64,000 nucleotides of DNA from Lachnospiraceae bacterium (GTDB lineage: Bacteria > Bacillota > Clostridia > Lachnospirales > Lachnospiraceae), in assembly GCA_017467845.1 (NCBI GenBank), contig JAFUKH010000017.1, forward strand, positions 20,870 through 84,869. The letters are read 5' to 3'. Under the pieces are notes generated by a model, which had not been told where the DNA came from, did no database searches, and was given only the letters and a program-made list of their open reading frames with translations. Below, piece after piece: positions 1-8,147 of the stretch (the stretch's first letter is position 1; the number at the start of each line of letters is the position of its first letter). The translations under genes were made by a program, and so were the position numbers.

Positions 1-237
1 AAATATATGTTGCTGGGTGGTGCTATAGGGGCATTTATTACCTATACTGTTATTAAAAGCATGGAAATGCTTGGCCCTGCCAAGGCGGTAATGTTTATTG
101 TAATCTGTCAGATTATTGTTGCTTATCTCATTGAGCTTTTCGGATGGTTCGGAGTAGAAAAAGCAGAATTTTCCTGGAGAAAAATGTTGGGTATGGCAAT
201 TGCTATTGTAGGCGTTTGTATTTTTAAGTGGAAGTGA
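1..237 (+). CDS. DMT/YdcZ-type membrane transporter, C-terminal part (cut by window edge)
   Basis: Only the last 78 codons are in the window; the frame is open back to base 1, so the gene starts upstream. The visible part has two to three hydrophobic segments separated by short loops, with the pattern GGAIGAFITYTVIKS, a middle segment ending in LIELFGWFG, a basic linker and a last segment ending in a short K-W-K tail. This matches the second half of YdcZ-type (DUF606) drug/metabolite exporters, which pump small molecules across the inner membrane. Substrate cannot be inferred. The match is by pattern, not by search. Confidence 0.6.
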   Translation, partial: KYMLLGGAIGAFITYTVIKSMEMLGPAKAVMFIVICQIIVAYLIELFGWFGVEKAEFSWRKMLGMAIAIVGVCIFKWK

Positions 238-266
238 AATTTAAGTCTTTCTTAAGGAATACGCCC

Positions 267-295
267 TTGTAAAATTGTTACGAATATTTTACAAT
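267..295 (+). promoter_or_regulatory. Predicted promoter of the comEA operon
   Basis: TTGTAA at 267-272 and TACAAT at 290-295 are separated by 17 bp, about 48 bp before the comEA start. An imperfect dyad (GTAAAAT ... ATTTTAC) overlaps both boxes and could be a repressor site. No experiment supports this; it is a consensus match. Confidence 0.5.
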
Positions 296-343
296 TAGAT
301 TATCGCATCTTAAGGCATTCCGCTTCCGAAAGGGAGAGGAAGG

Positions 344-913
344 ATGAAGATATTTAAGAGAATCATTATTGTAGTGTTATGGATAAGCTGTGTGTTGCTC
401 AGCGGATGTGGAGAGCAGGAGGAATTACTTTTGCTACAACCCGGGGACTCTGTAGGTATGGAAGCTTCCGTAGTAGTAACGGAGCCGCCCAGGCAGATTG
501 CTGTGTATGTGTGCGGTCAAGTACTGTATCCGGGAGTTGTATATCTGGATGAGGATGCCAGAGCGGTAGATGCAGTGGAGGCGGCCGGTGGGCTGACAGA
601 GGCCGCGGATGCAGAGTATATTAATCTTGCCGCCCGCGTATCGGATGGCGAGAAGTTGTACATTCCGGATGTGCAGGAGGGACAGGAGCTTAGAGAACGT
701 GAGGCAGAGGCTGCTTCCGACCTTGTGAATATCAATACTGCGGACCGGGAGAGGTTGATGACCTTGCCGGGGATCGGTGAAAGCAAGGCGCAGGATATTA
801 TTGCTTATCGGGAAGAATGCGGTGAGTTTGCAAGTATTGAAGAGCTGATGAATATTTCCGGAATAAAGGAAAGTCTTTTTGAGAAGATAAGAGACAAAAT
901 TGTTGTAGAATAA
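344..913 (+). CDS. comEA: ComEA-like DNA-binding lipoprotein (SLBB + helix-hairpin-helix)
   Basis: 189 residues. A signal peptide with lipobox LLSGC (Cys about residue 22) predicts a membrane-anchored lipoprotein. Residues about 50-108 form an SLBB-type fold (VYVCGQV..PGVV through DGEKLYIP). Residues about 126-189 hold the ComEA helix-hairpin-helix region (VNINTAD, LPGIGESKAQDII, FASIEELMNISGI). ComEA binds incoming double-stranded DNA at the membrane and hands it to the ComEC channel during transformation. It is the first gene of a same-strand run ending in comEC, which supports the role. The Lys/Arg start and the GGAAGG just before the ATG set the start. Whether this organism is transformable is not shown by the sequence. 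Confidence 0.88.
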   Translation: MKIFKRIIIVVLWISCVLLSGCGEQEELLLLQPGDSVGMEASVVVTEPPRQIAVYVCGQVLYPGVVYLDEDARAVDAVEAAGGLTEAADAEYINLAARVSDGEKLYIPDVQEGQELREREAEAASDLVNINTADRERLMTLPGIGESKAQDIIAYREECGEFASIEELMNISGIKESLFEKIRDKIVVE

Positions 914-930
914 AATCGAGGGGACGAATA

Positions 931-1626
931 ATGGCTATTAAGAGAGCACTTGTGGTTGATGATGAGAAGTTAATTGTAAAGGGAATTCGCTTTAGCTTAG
1001 AGCAGGATGACATTGAAGTGGATTGTGCATATGATGGTGAAGAAGCACTGGATTATGCCAGAACAAATGAATATGACATTATTTTTCTGGATGTAATGCT
1101 TCCTAAGCTTACCGGATTTGAAGTATGTCAGCAGATTCGTGAATTTTCCAATGTCCCTATCATCATGCTTACTGCTAAGGGTGATGATATGGATAAGATA
1201 TTAGGTTTGGAATATGGTGCAGATGATTATATTACCAAGCCCTTCAATATCCTAGAGGTAAAGGCACGTATGAAGGCCATTATGCGTCGTACCGATTCTA
1301 AGAAAGCGGTGCCGCAGGCAAACAAAGAAATTGTCAGTGGTGAAGTGCGTCTGGATTTGGAGAGCAGGCGATGCTATATCGAGGGTAAGGAAATCAGCCT
1401 TACCGCCAAGGAATTTGAAGTATTTGAGCTTTTGATTTTAAATCCCAATAAGGTTTACAGCAGAGATGGACTCCTTAAGATTATCTGGGGGGCTGATTAC
1501 CCGGGAGATGTGCGTACTGTGGACGTACATATTCGTAGACTTCGTGAGAAGATTGAGAAGAACCCCAGTGAGCCGAAGTATGTACATACTAAGTGGGGCG
1601 TAGGATATTATTTCTTTAATGCATAA
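931..1626 (+). CDS. OmpR/PhoB-family response regulator
   Basis: 231 residues. N-terminal receiver domain with the acidic pair DDE near residue 10, phospho-acceptor Asp at residue 54 (FLDVMLP), Thr in LTAKGD and the conserved Lys in TKPFN. The C-terminal winged helix begins near residue 130 and contains LTAKEFEVFELL and the recognition region DVRTVDVHIRRLREKI. It sits 17 bp after comEA and 20 bp before its histidine kinase, so the pair is co-transcribed with competence-type genes. Stimulus and target promoters are unknown. The conserved residues are all present, so it should be functional. Confidence 0.93.
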   Translation: MAIKRALVVDDEKLIVKGIRFSLEQDDIEVDCAYDGEEALDYARTNEYDIIFLDVMLPKLTGFEVCQQIREFSNVPIIMLTAKGDDMDKILGLEYGADDYITKPFNILEVKARMKAIMRRTDSKKAVPQANKEIVSGEVRLDLESRRCYIEGKEISLTAKEFEVFELLILNPNKVYSRDGLLKIIWGADYPGDVRTVDVHIRRLREKIEKNPSEPKYVHTKWGVGYYFFNA

Positions 1627-1646
1627 TCCAAAGGGATGCTTAAATC

Positions 1647-3104
1647 ATGTTGCAAAAGGTTAAAGAGCTATTAAAGCAATTCATAAATTTTCGAAGCCTG
1701 AGAGTCAGGTTGTTCTTTATCATTTTAATTGTTGGAATTGTACCCAGCGCCATTATGCGTCATAGTGTTTTGCAAAGCTATGAGCAGCGTGCGGTAGAGC
1801 AGAGAACACAGGTGGTCCAGAACCAGCTTAGAGTGCTGGCGGACCACCTTGTAAATGATGATTATTTAAGTCGTCCTTACTCTACGGTGGTAAATGCGGA
1901 GCTGGAGATGCTTTCCAATCTGTATGATGGCCGAGTGCTTATCATCAACAGTAATTTCAAGATTGCCAAGGATACATATGGACTGAGCGAGGGAAAGACA
2001 ATTATTTCCGAAGAAGTGGTTAAATGCTTCAAGGGGGAGAGTCTTTCTAATTATGATGCAGAAATCGGTTATATTGAGATGACCACACCTATCATAGATA
2101 ATAGAAACAGCGAGCATCCTTCTAAGATTATCGGTGTAATGCTGACCAGTATTTCCAGCGATTATATCAGCAGTACCATGGAGATTCTTAATCGTAAGGC
2201 ATTTATCATGGAAGTAATCATGAATCTGATTATCATTACACTGGCACTTGTGCTGTCGGCGGTACTCAGTAAGCCCTTCGGGCGGGTTACCAAGGCGATT
2301 AATGATGTACGTGCGGGCTACAGTACAGAACTTTTGTCCGTACCGGATATGGCTGAGACCATACACATCGTGGATGCCTTCAACGAGCTTCTTGCCCAGC
2401 GTAAGGCACTGGATGATTCCCGTCAGGAGTTCGTGGCCAATGTGTCTCATGAGCTGAAAACCCCCATTACCTCTATGAAGGTTCTGGCAGATTCCCTTCT
2501 TATGCAAGAGAATGTTCCTGCGGAACTTTACCGGGAGTTTTTGGAGGATATTGTATCGGAGATTGACCGTGAGAATCAGATTATTACGGATCTTCTGGCA
2601 CTTGTTAAAATGGATAAAACCGCTTCTCAGATGAATATAGCGTCCATCAATATCAATGATTTGACGGAACTAATTCTGAAGCGTCTCCGACCTATTGCCC
2701 GCAAAAAGGACGTAGAGGTGGTATTCGAAAGCGAGAGAACGGTTATTGCGGAAGTGGATGAAGTAAAGATGACACTGATTATGACCAATCTGGTGGAGAA
2801 TGCCATTAAGTATAATCATGACCATGGTTGGGTAAAGGTAGTGTTGGATGCAGATCATCAGTATTTTACCTTTAAGGTAAGCGATTCCGGAATCGGTATT
2901 CCGGAGGAAGCACTGCCACAAATTTATGAGCGTTTTTATCGAGTGGACAAATCCCATTCCAGAGAAATCGGTGGAACCGGACTTGGCCTTGCGATTACCA
3001 AAAATGCAGTGCTGATGCATCGTGGTTCCATTACGGTATCCAGTTCGGAGGAGGAGGGATCTACCTTCCTTGTAAAGATTCCGTTAACCTATATTGCACA
3101 ATAA
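1647..3104 (+). CDS. Sensor histidine kinase (HAMP-HisKA-HATPase)
   Basis: 485 residues. One membrane segment at about residues 22-42, an extracytoplasmic sensing region of about 150 residues, a second membrane segment at about 190-210, a HAMP linker, then HisKA with the phosphorylated His at residue 268 (VSHELKTP). The ATP-binding domain has the N box (VENAIKYN), G1 (SDSGIGI), F box (YERFYRVDKSHS) and G2 (GGTGLGLAI). Partner of the response regulator directly upstream; the organisation resembles the YycG/PhoR class. It lies inside a comEA...comEC transcription unit, which suggests, but does not prove, a role in envelope or DNA-uptake control. Confidence 0.93.
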   Translation: MLQKVKELLKQFINFRSLRVRLFFIILIVGIVPSAIMRHSVLQSYEQRAVEQRTQVVQNQLRVLADHLVNDDYLSRPYSTVVNAELEMLSNLYDGRVLIINSNFKIAKDTYGLSEGKTIISEEVVKCFKGESLSNYDAEIGYIEMTTPIIDNRNSEHPSKIIGVMLTSISSDYISSTMEILNRKAFIMEVIMNLIIITLALVLSAVLSKPFGRVTKAINDVRAGYSTELLSVPDMAETIHIVDAFNELLAQRKALDDSRQEFVANVSHELKTPITSMKVLADSLLMQENVPAELYREFLEDIVSEIDRENQIITDLLALVKMDKTASQMNIASININDLTELILKRLRPIARKKDVEVVFESERTVIAEVDEVKMTLIMTNLVENAIKYNHDHGWVKVVLDADHQYFTFKVSDSGIGIPEEALPQIYERFYRVDKSHSREIGGTGLGLAITKNAVLMHRGSITVSSSEEEGSTFLVKIPLTYIAQ

Positions 3105-3122
3105 GAGGAGCCGGAAAGCCCT

Positions 3123-3572
3123 ATGAAAAAAAGAATGATACAGATTTGTATGCTGCTTTTGGCATTCCTTCTATGCGCATGTGGCGGAGAGGAGGAGCCG
3201 AAGGGCACCACATATCCGATTTACTTTGTAAGTAATTCGGAGACGAAAATTGAAAAAAGAGAAGTAAATGTGAATGATGTTGCGTATGAGGAGCAGCTGG
3301 AATATGTACTTGGAGCACTGAGTATTATGCCGGATAAGCTGGATTATAAAGCTCCGCTTCGCATGGGCTTTTCACTGCTGGACTATGAGGTGGAGGATGG
3401 TAAGATTACGCTGAATGTGTCCAAGGATTATTTGAAACTGTCTGTAACTACGGAAGTACTGGTACGTGGTGCCATTGTAAAGACGTTGACCGGTATGCCC
3501 CATATCAACTTTGTGTGTATTACAGTGGAAGATGAACCCCTGCGTGACAGTCTGGGGACCCTGGTGGGCTAG
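3123..3572 (+). CDS. GerMN-domain lipoprotein, N-terminal half (reading frame cut by in-frame TAG)
   Basis: 149 codons. Lipoprotein signal peptide with lipobox LLCAC, then one GerMN (sporulation/germination GerM-type) domain that includes YPIYFVSNSETKI and ITLNVSKDYLKL. It stops at a TAG (3570-3572) that is followed immediately, in the same frame, by the second half of what looks like one protein with two GerMN domains. GerMN proteins are exported and, in spore formers, act in peptidoglycan or engulfment-related functions. The half here could fold alone as a single-domain lipoprotein. An amber mutation or a sequence error is the simplest explanation. Confidence 0.75.
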   Translation: MKKRMIQICMLLLAFLLCACGGEEEPKGTTYPIYFVSNSETKIEKREVNVNDVAYEEQLEYVLGALSIMPDKLDYKAPLRMGFSLLDYEVEDGKITLNVSKDYLKLSVTTEVLVRGAIVKTLTGMPHINFVCITVEDEPLRDSLGTLVG

Positions 3573-4043
3573 ATGAATGCAGATCAGTTTATTGAGAATG
3601 ATGGCAGTGAGTTTAACAGCTACGAGGAAGTTCGTTTGAAGCTTTATTTTGCCAATGAGGCGGGAGATGCACTGATTGCCACCACCCGTACCAAGGAATA
3701 CAATACCAACATCGCGGTGGAGAAGCTGATTATCGAAGAATTGATTAAGGGCCCCAACGCAGAAGGAGTGTATCCTACAATCAATCCGGATACCAAGGTT
3801 GCAAGTGTGGCGGTAAAGGATGGTGTCTGCTATGTGAATTTGGATGAGTCTTTTCTGATTCAGCCCAATAACGTAACACCGGAGGTTACCATTTACTCTA
3901 TTGCCAACTCTCTGATTGAAATGAATAATGTTAATAAAGTACAGATTTCTGTCAATGGAGATACTTCCATTCTTTACAGAGAGAAGTATAGTCTGACTAC
4001 TTACTTTGAGAGAAATCTGGATATGATGGCAAGTACGAATTAG
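3573..4043 (+). CDS. GerMN domain protein, C-terminal half (same frame as the upstream half)
   Basis: 156 codons beginning with an ATG directly after the upstream TAG. It carries a complete GerMN domain (RLKLYFANEAGDAL, EKLIIEELIKGPN, VCYVNLDESFL) and a short tail, but has no signal peptide and no good ribosome binding site of its own. A protein translated from this ATG would stay in the cytoplasm, where GerMN domains are not expected to act. Downstream, comEC begins after about 12 bp. Together the two halves have the length and domain order of two-GerMN lipoproteins of Clostridia. I read the locus as one gene broken by a nonsense codon. Confidence 0.65.
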   Translation: MNADQFIENDGSEFNSYEEVRLKLYFANEAGDALIATTRTKEYNTNIAVEKLIIEELIKGPNAEGVYPTINPDTKVASVAVKDGVCYVNLDESFLIQPNNVTPEVTIYSIANSLIEMNNVNKVQISVNGDTSILYREKYSLTTYFERNLDMMASTN

Positions 4044-4055
4044 AAAGGCGTGTGT

Positions 4056-6209
4056 ATGCGTAGACCACTTTTGTTTGGCTGTGTCTGTGTGGTTGCTGTC
4101 ATATATCTGTATATGTGTATGTTTAACCCTCCGCCCTGGGATGCATCAGGCCTTCCGGCGGAGGAAGAATATGTGACAGTCACTGGGCAAATCTATAAAA
4201 AAGAAAGCCGTGAATCCTACGGCAAAAAGCAAATCATTTATTATCTCCAAGATATCTCCTTCCATGGTCTGGATGAGGAACCATTATCTCCGAAAAAAAT
4301 CAGATGTGAATTACAGCAGAATACAGATATTCCTTTGGGTACGAAGGTAATTGTGCAGGGATGCTTCAGAAGCTATCAGCAAGCCACCAATCCCGGGGAA
4401 TTCGACGCGGCAACATATTATGGTGTGCAGAATATTGTTGGTAGAATTACTGGAGCAGAAGTGACCCATGTGGGGCAGGATTATTGGCGGCTTCGTGAGG
4501 CATTGTATGAGCTGAAGGAGCTTTTTGCATCGCGACTTGTGAATGGCTTTGGAGAAGAGGATGGGGGCATTTTGGTTAAGATGCTTCTGGGGGACGGAAG
4601 TCTTTTGGACAGCGAGATTAAGACCTTGTATCAGGAGAACGGAATTGTGCATATCTTAAGTATCTCCGGAATGCATATATCCATGCTGGGAATGGGAGTC
4701 TATTCCCTTCTAAGGAGGTGTCACTCAGGAATTTATGTCAGTGCTATTATAGGGGCAGTGTTTATTTTACTTTACGGTACCATGATTGGTTTCGATTTAT
4801 CCGCTACCAGAGCCATCGGTATGTACCTGCTTCATATGATTGCCGTAATCTGGGGAAAAAGCTATGATATGCTCACCGCCATGGGTGTGATACTGTTAAC
4901 CATGGTGCTGGAGAATCCCAAGGTACTGTTTCACTCGGGCTTTTTATTATCCTTCGGAAGTGTGTGTGCTTTGGGGCTTTTACTTCCAAAGCTACAGGAA
5001 TATATTCCACATTTTTCATCTCTTATCGTCAGTCTGTCGGTGACGATTTTTACATTACCTATTCAGTTCTATTATTTCTACAAAATCCCTTTGTATAGTG
5101 CGTTTTTGAACCTTTTAATACTTCCATTCCTCGGTATAGTTATGGTGATTGGAATTATAGTGATGACTCTTCCGATGTTACATAGAATCAGCCTGATTGG
5201 TAGTTTAGTGCTTCGTTGGTACGAGCTTCTTTGCCATCTTTTTGAGTTGCTTCCTGTTGACACTTTGTATGTGGGATGTCCCGCTGTTTGGAAGGTTGTC
5301 ATTTATTATGCAGGATTGTTTGCTTTTATTTGCTATAAGTCTCCCCAGAAGAAAAAATGGCTTTTGATAGTGCCCACCCTGTTGATTGTATTTTTGTGTG
5401 TGCAGATAAGGCCACCTCTTAGAATCGTTATGATGGATGTGGGGCAGGGGGATGGAATTTTGCTTCAGACCGGGAATCGGTCGGTGCTGGTTGATGGGGG
5501 AAGTAGTAGTAAAAGTGATGTAGGGAAATATCAGATAGCCCCATGTCTTGCATATTATGGAGTGGACTATCTGGATGCGGTGATTATTACGCACCCGGAC
5601 GGTGACCATATGAATGGACTGGTAGGGCTTTTAGAAAATGGATATGGGGAGAGGATAGGGCAGATTCTTTTGCCGGCTATTGATGAAGGGATGCGGGAGA
5701 AGGAGTTTGCAGATATATATGAATTGCTGGAGCCATATGGTATTCCTGTGAGCTATATGTCTGCGGGGGACGCAGTACTGCTGGGAGATGTGCGGATGGA
5801 ATGTCTGCACCCTGAGGAGGGAGCGGATATTATGGACAGCAATGCCTATTCCCAAGTGTATTACCTGACCTATAGTGAGTTCTCCATGCTGCTGACCGGG
5901 GATGTGGAGGCGGAAGGGGAGGAGCTTTTGCTGGAGGAGCTAAGCCGCCGGGGGATTTGTGATGTGACTATGCTTAAAGTTGCCCATCATGGTTCGAGAT
6001 ATTCCACGGGAGAGGAGTTTCTAGAGCAGGTGTCCCCTGAGATTGCATTGATTTCCTGCGGGGCAGACAATTCTTATGGACATCCCCATGAGGAAACGCT
6101 GGAACGGCTAGAAACTGTTGGGAGCCGGATATTGACTACTCCGGAATATGGAGCAATTGTTATTGAGGTTGGGGAGGAGGTACGAGTGCAATGCTGGAAA
6201 ACGCAGTAA
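4056..6209 (+). CDS. comEC: ComEC/Rec2 family DNA-uptake channel protein
   Basis: 717 residues from the ATG at 4056, chosen because AAAGG lies 7 bases upstream; a GTG at 4050 is too close to it. Order: N-terminal membrane segments, a DUF4131 OB-like region (about 30-150), a multi-helix Competence domain (about 180-440) with ILSISGMHISMLG, and a C-terminal metallo-beta-lactamase fold starting at DVGQGDGIL with THPDGDH at about residue 512 and AHHGSR near 645. ComEC forms the membrane pore for single-stranded DNA entry, and the C-terminal domain is thought to degrade the non-transported strand. All three parts are intact and full length. Last gene of the comEA run. Confidence 0.93.
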   Translation: MRRPLLFGCVCVVAVIYLYMCMFNPPPWDASGLPAEEEYVTVTGQIYKKESRESYGKKQIIYYLQDISFHGLDEEPLSPKKIRCELQQNTDIPLGTKVIVQGCFRSYQQATNPGEFDAATYYGVQNIVGRITGAEVTHVGQDYWRLREALYELKELFASRLVNGFGEEDGGILVKMLLGDGSLLDSEIKTLYQENGIVHILSISGMHISMLGMGVYSLLRRCHSGIYVSAIIGAVFILLYGTMIGFDLSATRAIGMYLLHMIAVIWGKSYDMLTAMGVILLTMVLENPKVLFHSGFLLSFGSVCALGLLLPKLQEYIPHFSSLIVSLSVTIFTLPIQFYYFYKIPLYSAFLNLLILPFLGIVMVIGIIVMTLPMLHRISLIGSLVLRWYELLCHLFELLPVDTLYVGCPAVWKVVIYYAGLFAFICYKSPQKKKWLLIVPTLLIVFLCVQIRPPLRIVMMDVGQGDGILLQTGNRSVLVDGGSSSKSDVGKYQIAPCLAYYGVDYLDAVIITHPDGDHMNGLVGLLENGYGERIGQILLPAIDEGMREKEFADIYELLEPYGIPVSYMSAGDAVLLGDVRMECLHPEEGADIMDSNAYSQVYYLTYSEFSMLLTGDVEAEGEELLLEELSRRGICDVTMLKVAHHGSRYSTGEEFLEQVSPEIALISCGADNSYGHPHEETLERLETVGSRILTTPEYGAIVIEVGEEVRVQCWKTQ

Positions 6210-6290
6210 ATGGCGAAGTAGTGCTTCTTTTTGTTAAGAACCGGAGACGAAATGCAGTGTAACCGGACCAAAGCGCGAGATATATGGTGT

Positions 6291-6323
6291 CGGTCGGGGA
6301 AAAAGAAGAGGTCTCCCCGACCG
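6291..6323. terminator. Hairpin after comEC
   Basis: Ten-base perfect arms (CGGTCGGGGA and its complement) around a 13-nt loop. No U-tract follows on either strand, so termination is only likely, not certain. Confidence 0.4.
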
Positions 6324-6360
6324 GGAAGAGGTATATTTGGAGTATTTTGGGATGCTGGAT

Positions 6361-6384
6361 GGGCGAGAAGATTTCTTCTCGCCC
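6361..6384. terminator. Bidirectional hairpin between convergent comEC and the GH79-like gene
   Basis: GGGCGAGAAG pairs perfectly with its complement over a 4-nt loop, 17 bp past the end of the minus-strand gene. Only a weak U-rich stretch follows. Its position between convergent genes supports a shared terminator role. Confidence 0.5.
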
Positions 6385-6400
6385 AAATCATTTCTACAAA

Positions 6401-7915
6401 TTACACAACATAGAATGCGCAAGCACCTGCCGGAAGCTCGGTAGTACCGGCTTTCATATCCACAGGGAGAAGCTCCGGTAATTCATTATTCTCATCGAGA
6501 GCTAAGGGCTTGCCGTTTAAGAGCATTACGCGTGAGCGAAGCTTGCCGTCGCCGGTGAGAACATAAGCCTTAGCATCCTTGGGAAGCTCAACGGTAGTAG
6601 TCTCAGAGGAGTTGTTGATTACCAGATAGGTGTAGCCTGCTTCGCCATCCTTGCGGGAGTGTGCATATACATGAGCGCCTTCAGAAACACTACCACAATC
6701 ATAAACAGTCTGACCCATCAGGCGGTTCCACAAAAGTACGGCAAAGTAATTGGGTCTTGGATCAAAGGTGCCGTGCTTTAAGTAGCCATAGTCTGAGGAA
6801 GCCAAAGTGTTGTGGAAAATAATACCATCTGTTACGGTGGTGTAGTCACCAAGTTCATTTAAGGTACGTGGTACATCTGCATAAGTGGATGCCCAGGTGT
6901 TGCCACCACAGCCTGCATCACCGGATTCAGTTACCCAAATCTGACCACCCGGACAATATTTATCGCGGAGAGTAGTATAGTAGCGGGCACACTGACCGGC
7001 CATAGCAAGGTAATTCTCAGAAAGAATTAAGTTAAATGGCCAATGACCACCCATAGCAGCGCCACGCTCGGAAACACCATTGTAATAGTGGTAGCTGAAT
7101 ACATCAATTTTCTCAGTACAATCACCAATCAATTCATCGGTAGTTACCATCTTAAGGGCAGAAGCGATACCGCCGCCGGTATTGCCCTCTTTGCCGCCGC
7201 CCCAGTTCTCTAACACTTCTTTGGGCATATCGCCGCAGGTACAAGGCCCCACAATCATGGTTCCCGGATAGTTTGATCTGACAAATTTAACAAAGATATC
7301 ATGGTCACGGGCATGGTCATCAGCGGTGTAGCCTTGGGGAAGACCGCTCATGGCCATCATATTCGGTTCATTGGTGAACTCTACAGCATCGATAGGGACG
7401 CCGTGTTCAATACTGGTATCAAACAAAAGCTTTGCCTGGTCTGTATTCCAAGGCTCGTCTGCACTGTGGTTACCGGGGCAGTTTGCAAAGGAAACCAAAA
7501 GCTTACCGCCCACTGCTTTTACAAAGTCAAGAAGACTGATCCACTGATCCTTAGTTAAAAGGTTCTGGTAACCCTCGGGAACCTGTCCACCGGTGTGACC
7601 GTCGAAGTCATAGTAGGTCTTATTTGCCCAGGTGCCGGATACACGAACCCAGGCAGGACCAAGCTCCTTGGTAAGCTTAATCAGCTTTTCGTTGCGGGTA
7701 TCAATAGGGTCATACCACTGCTGGAGATTGCCCATATTGTGCCAGTCTGTAATAACAGGAAATTCTTCCGTGCCATCCACCTGCTCAGGTGTGTAAGCTT
7801 TCCAGAAGGTTCCGCCGGTTACTTCCGTCATTTCCACATTGTAGGATACCAGACGCTCGTCTATGGAGCGAAGCTCCTTCAAGCCATTTGCTGAAAGTGT
7901 TACAGTTTTTGCCAT
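6401..7915 (-). CDS. Cytoplasmic GH79-like glycoside hydrolase (heparanase/beta-glucuronidase fold)
   Basis: 504 residues from the ATG at 7915, which has a strong AAGGAGGT; the frame stays open 30 codons further but lacks that site. A TIM-barrel core carries VRVSGTW near residue 90, the acid/base Glu in TNEPN (about E183) and the nucleophile Glu in WVTESGD (about E330, followed by GCGGN as in heparanase-type enzymes). The last 90 residues form a beta-sandwich-like tail. No signal peptide, so it should act on imported oligosaccharides, probably uronic-acid or related glycosides. It stands alone without visible transporter or sugar regulator. GH30/GH44-like clans share the fold, so the family is a pattern-based call. 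Confidence 0.7.
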   Translation of the reverse strand: MAKTVTLSANGLKELRSIDERLVSYNVEMTEVTGGTFWKAYTPEQVDGTEEFPVITDWHNMGNLQQWYDPIDTRNEKLIKLTKELGPAWVRVSGTWANKTYYDFDGHTGGQVPEGYQNLLTKDQWISLLDFVKAVGGKLLVSFANCPGNHSADEPWNTDQAKLLFDTSIEHGVPIDAVEFTNEPNMMAMSGLPQGYTADDHARDHDIFVKFVRSNYPGTMIVGPCTCGDMPKEVLENWGGGKEGNTGGGIASALKMVTTDELIGDCTEKIDVFSYHYYNGVSERGAAMGGHWPFNLILSENYLAMAGQCARYYTTLRDKYCPGGQIWVTESGDAGCGGNTWASTYADVPRTLNELGDYTTVTDGIIFHNTLASSDYGYLKHGTFDPRPNYFAVLLWNRLMGQTVYDCGSVSEGAHVYAHSRKDGEAGYTYLVINNSSETTTVELPKDAKAYVLTGDGKLRSRVMLLNGKPLALDENNELPELLPVDMKAGTTELPAGACAFYVV

Positions 7916-8084
7916 AAAATACCTCCTTGTATTGAGAGTAAAATATTGGTTTGTTAGTGAATTATCTGAAAGTAATATAGGAATATTGTACCATGAAAAA
8001 GACAATAATGGGATAGGGGAGAGTGTTATTTAATGGAATTTTAAGAGTAGTGAAATAGTTTGAAAATTTGTCGACTTAAAATTG

Positions 8085-8113
8085 TTGAATGGAGACAAGT
8101 TTTTCCCTACAAT
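8085..8113 (+). promoter_or_regulatory. Predicted promoter of the potassium uptake genes
   Basis: TTGAAT (8085-8090) and TACAAT (8108-8113) with a 17-bp spacer, 35 bp before the ktrB start codon. Consensus match only. Confidence 0.45.
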
Positions 8114-8147
8114 GCATATATTTCCACAGAAGGGAGTGAAGAGGATT

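Noticed and set aside
1866-2507. 213-codon antisense frame inside the histidine kinase gene
   Set aside because: Shadow of a well-supported kinase; Cys/His-rich random-like sequence.
6231-6413. Short plus-strand frames between comEC and the GH79-like gene
   Set aside because: They cover two hairpins and have no start signals.
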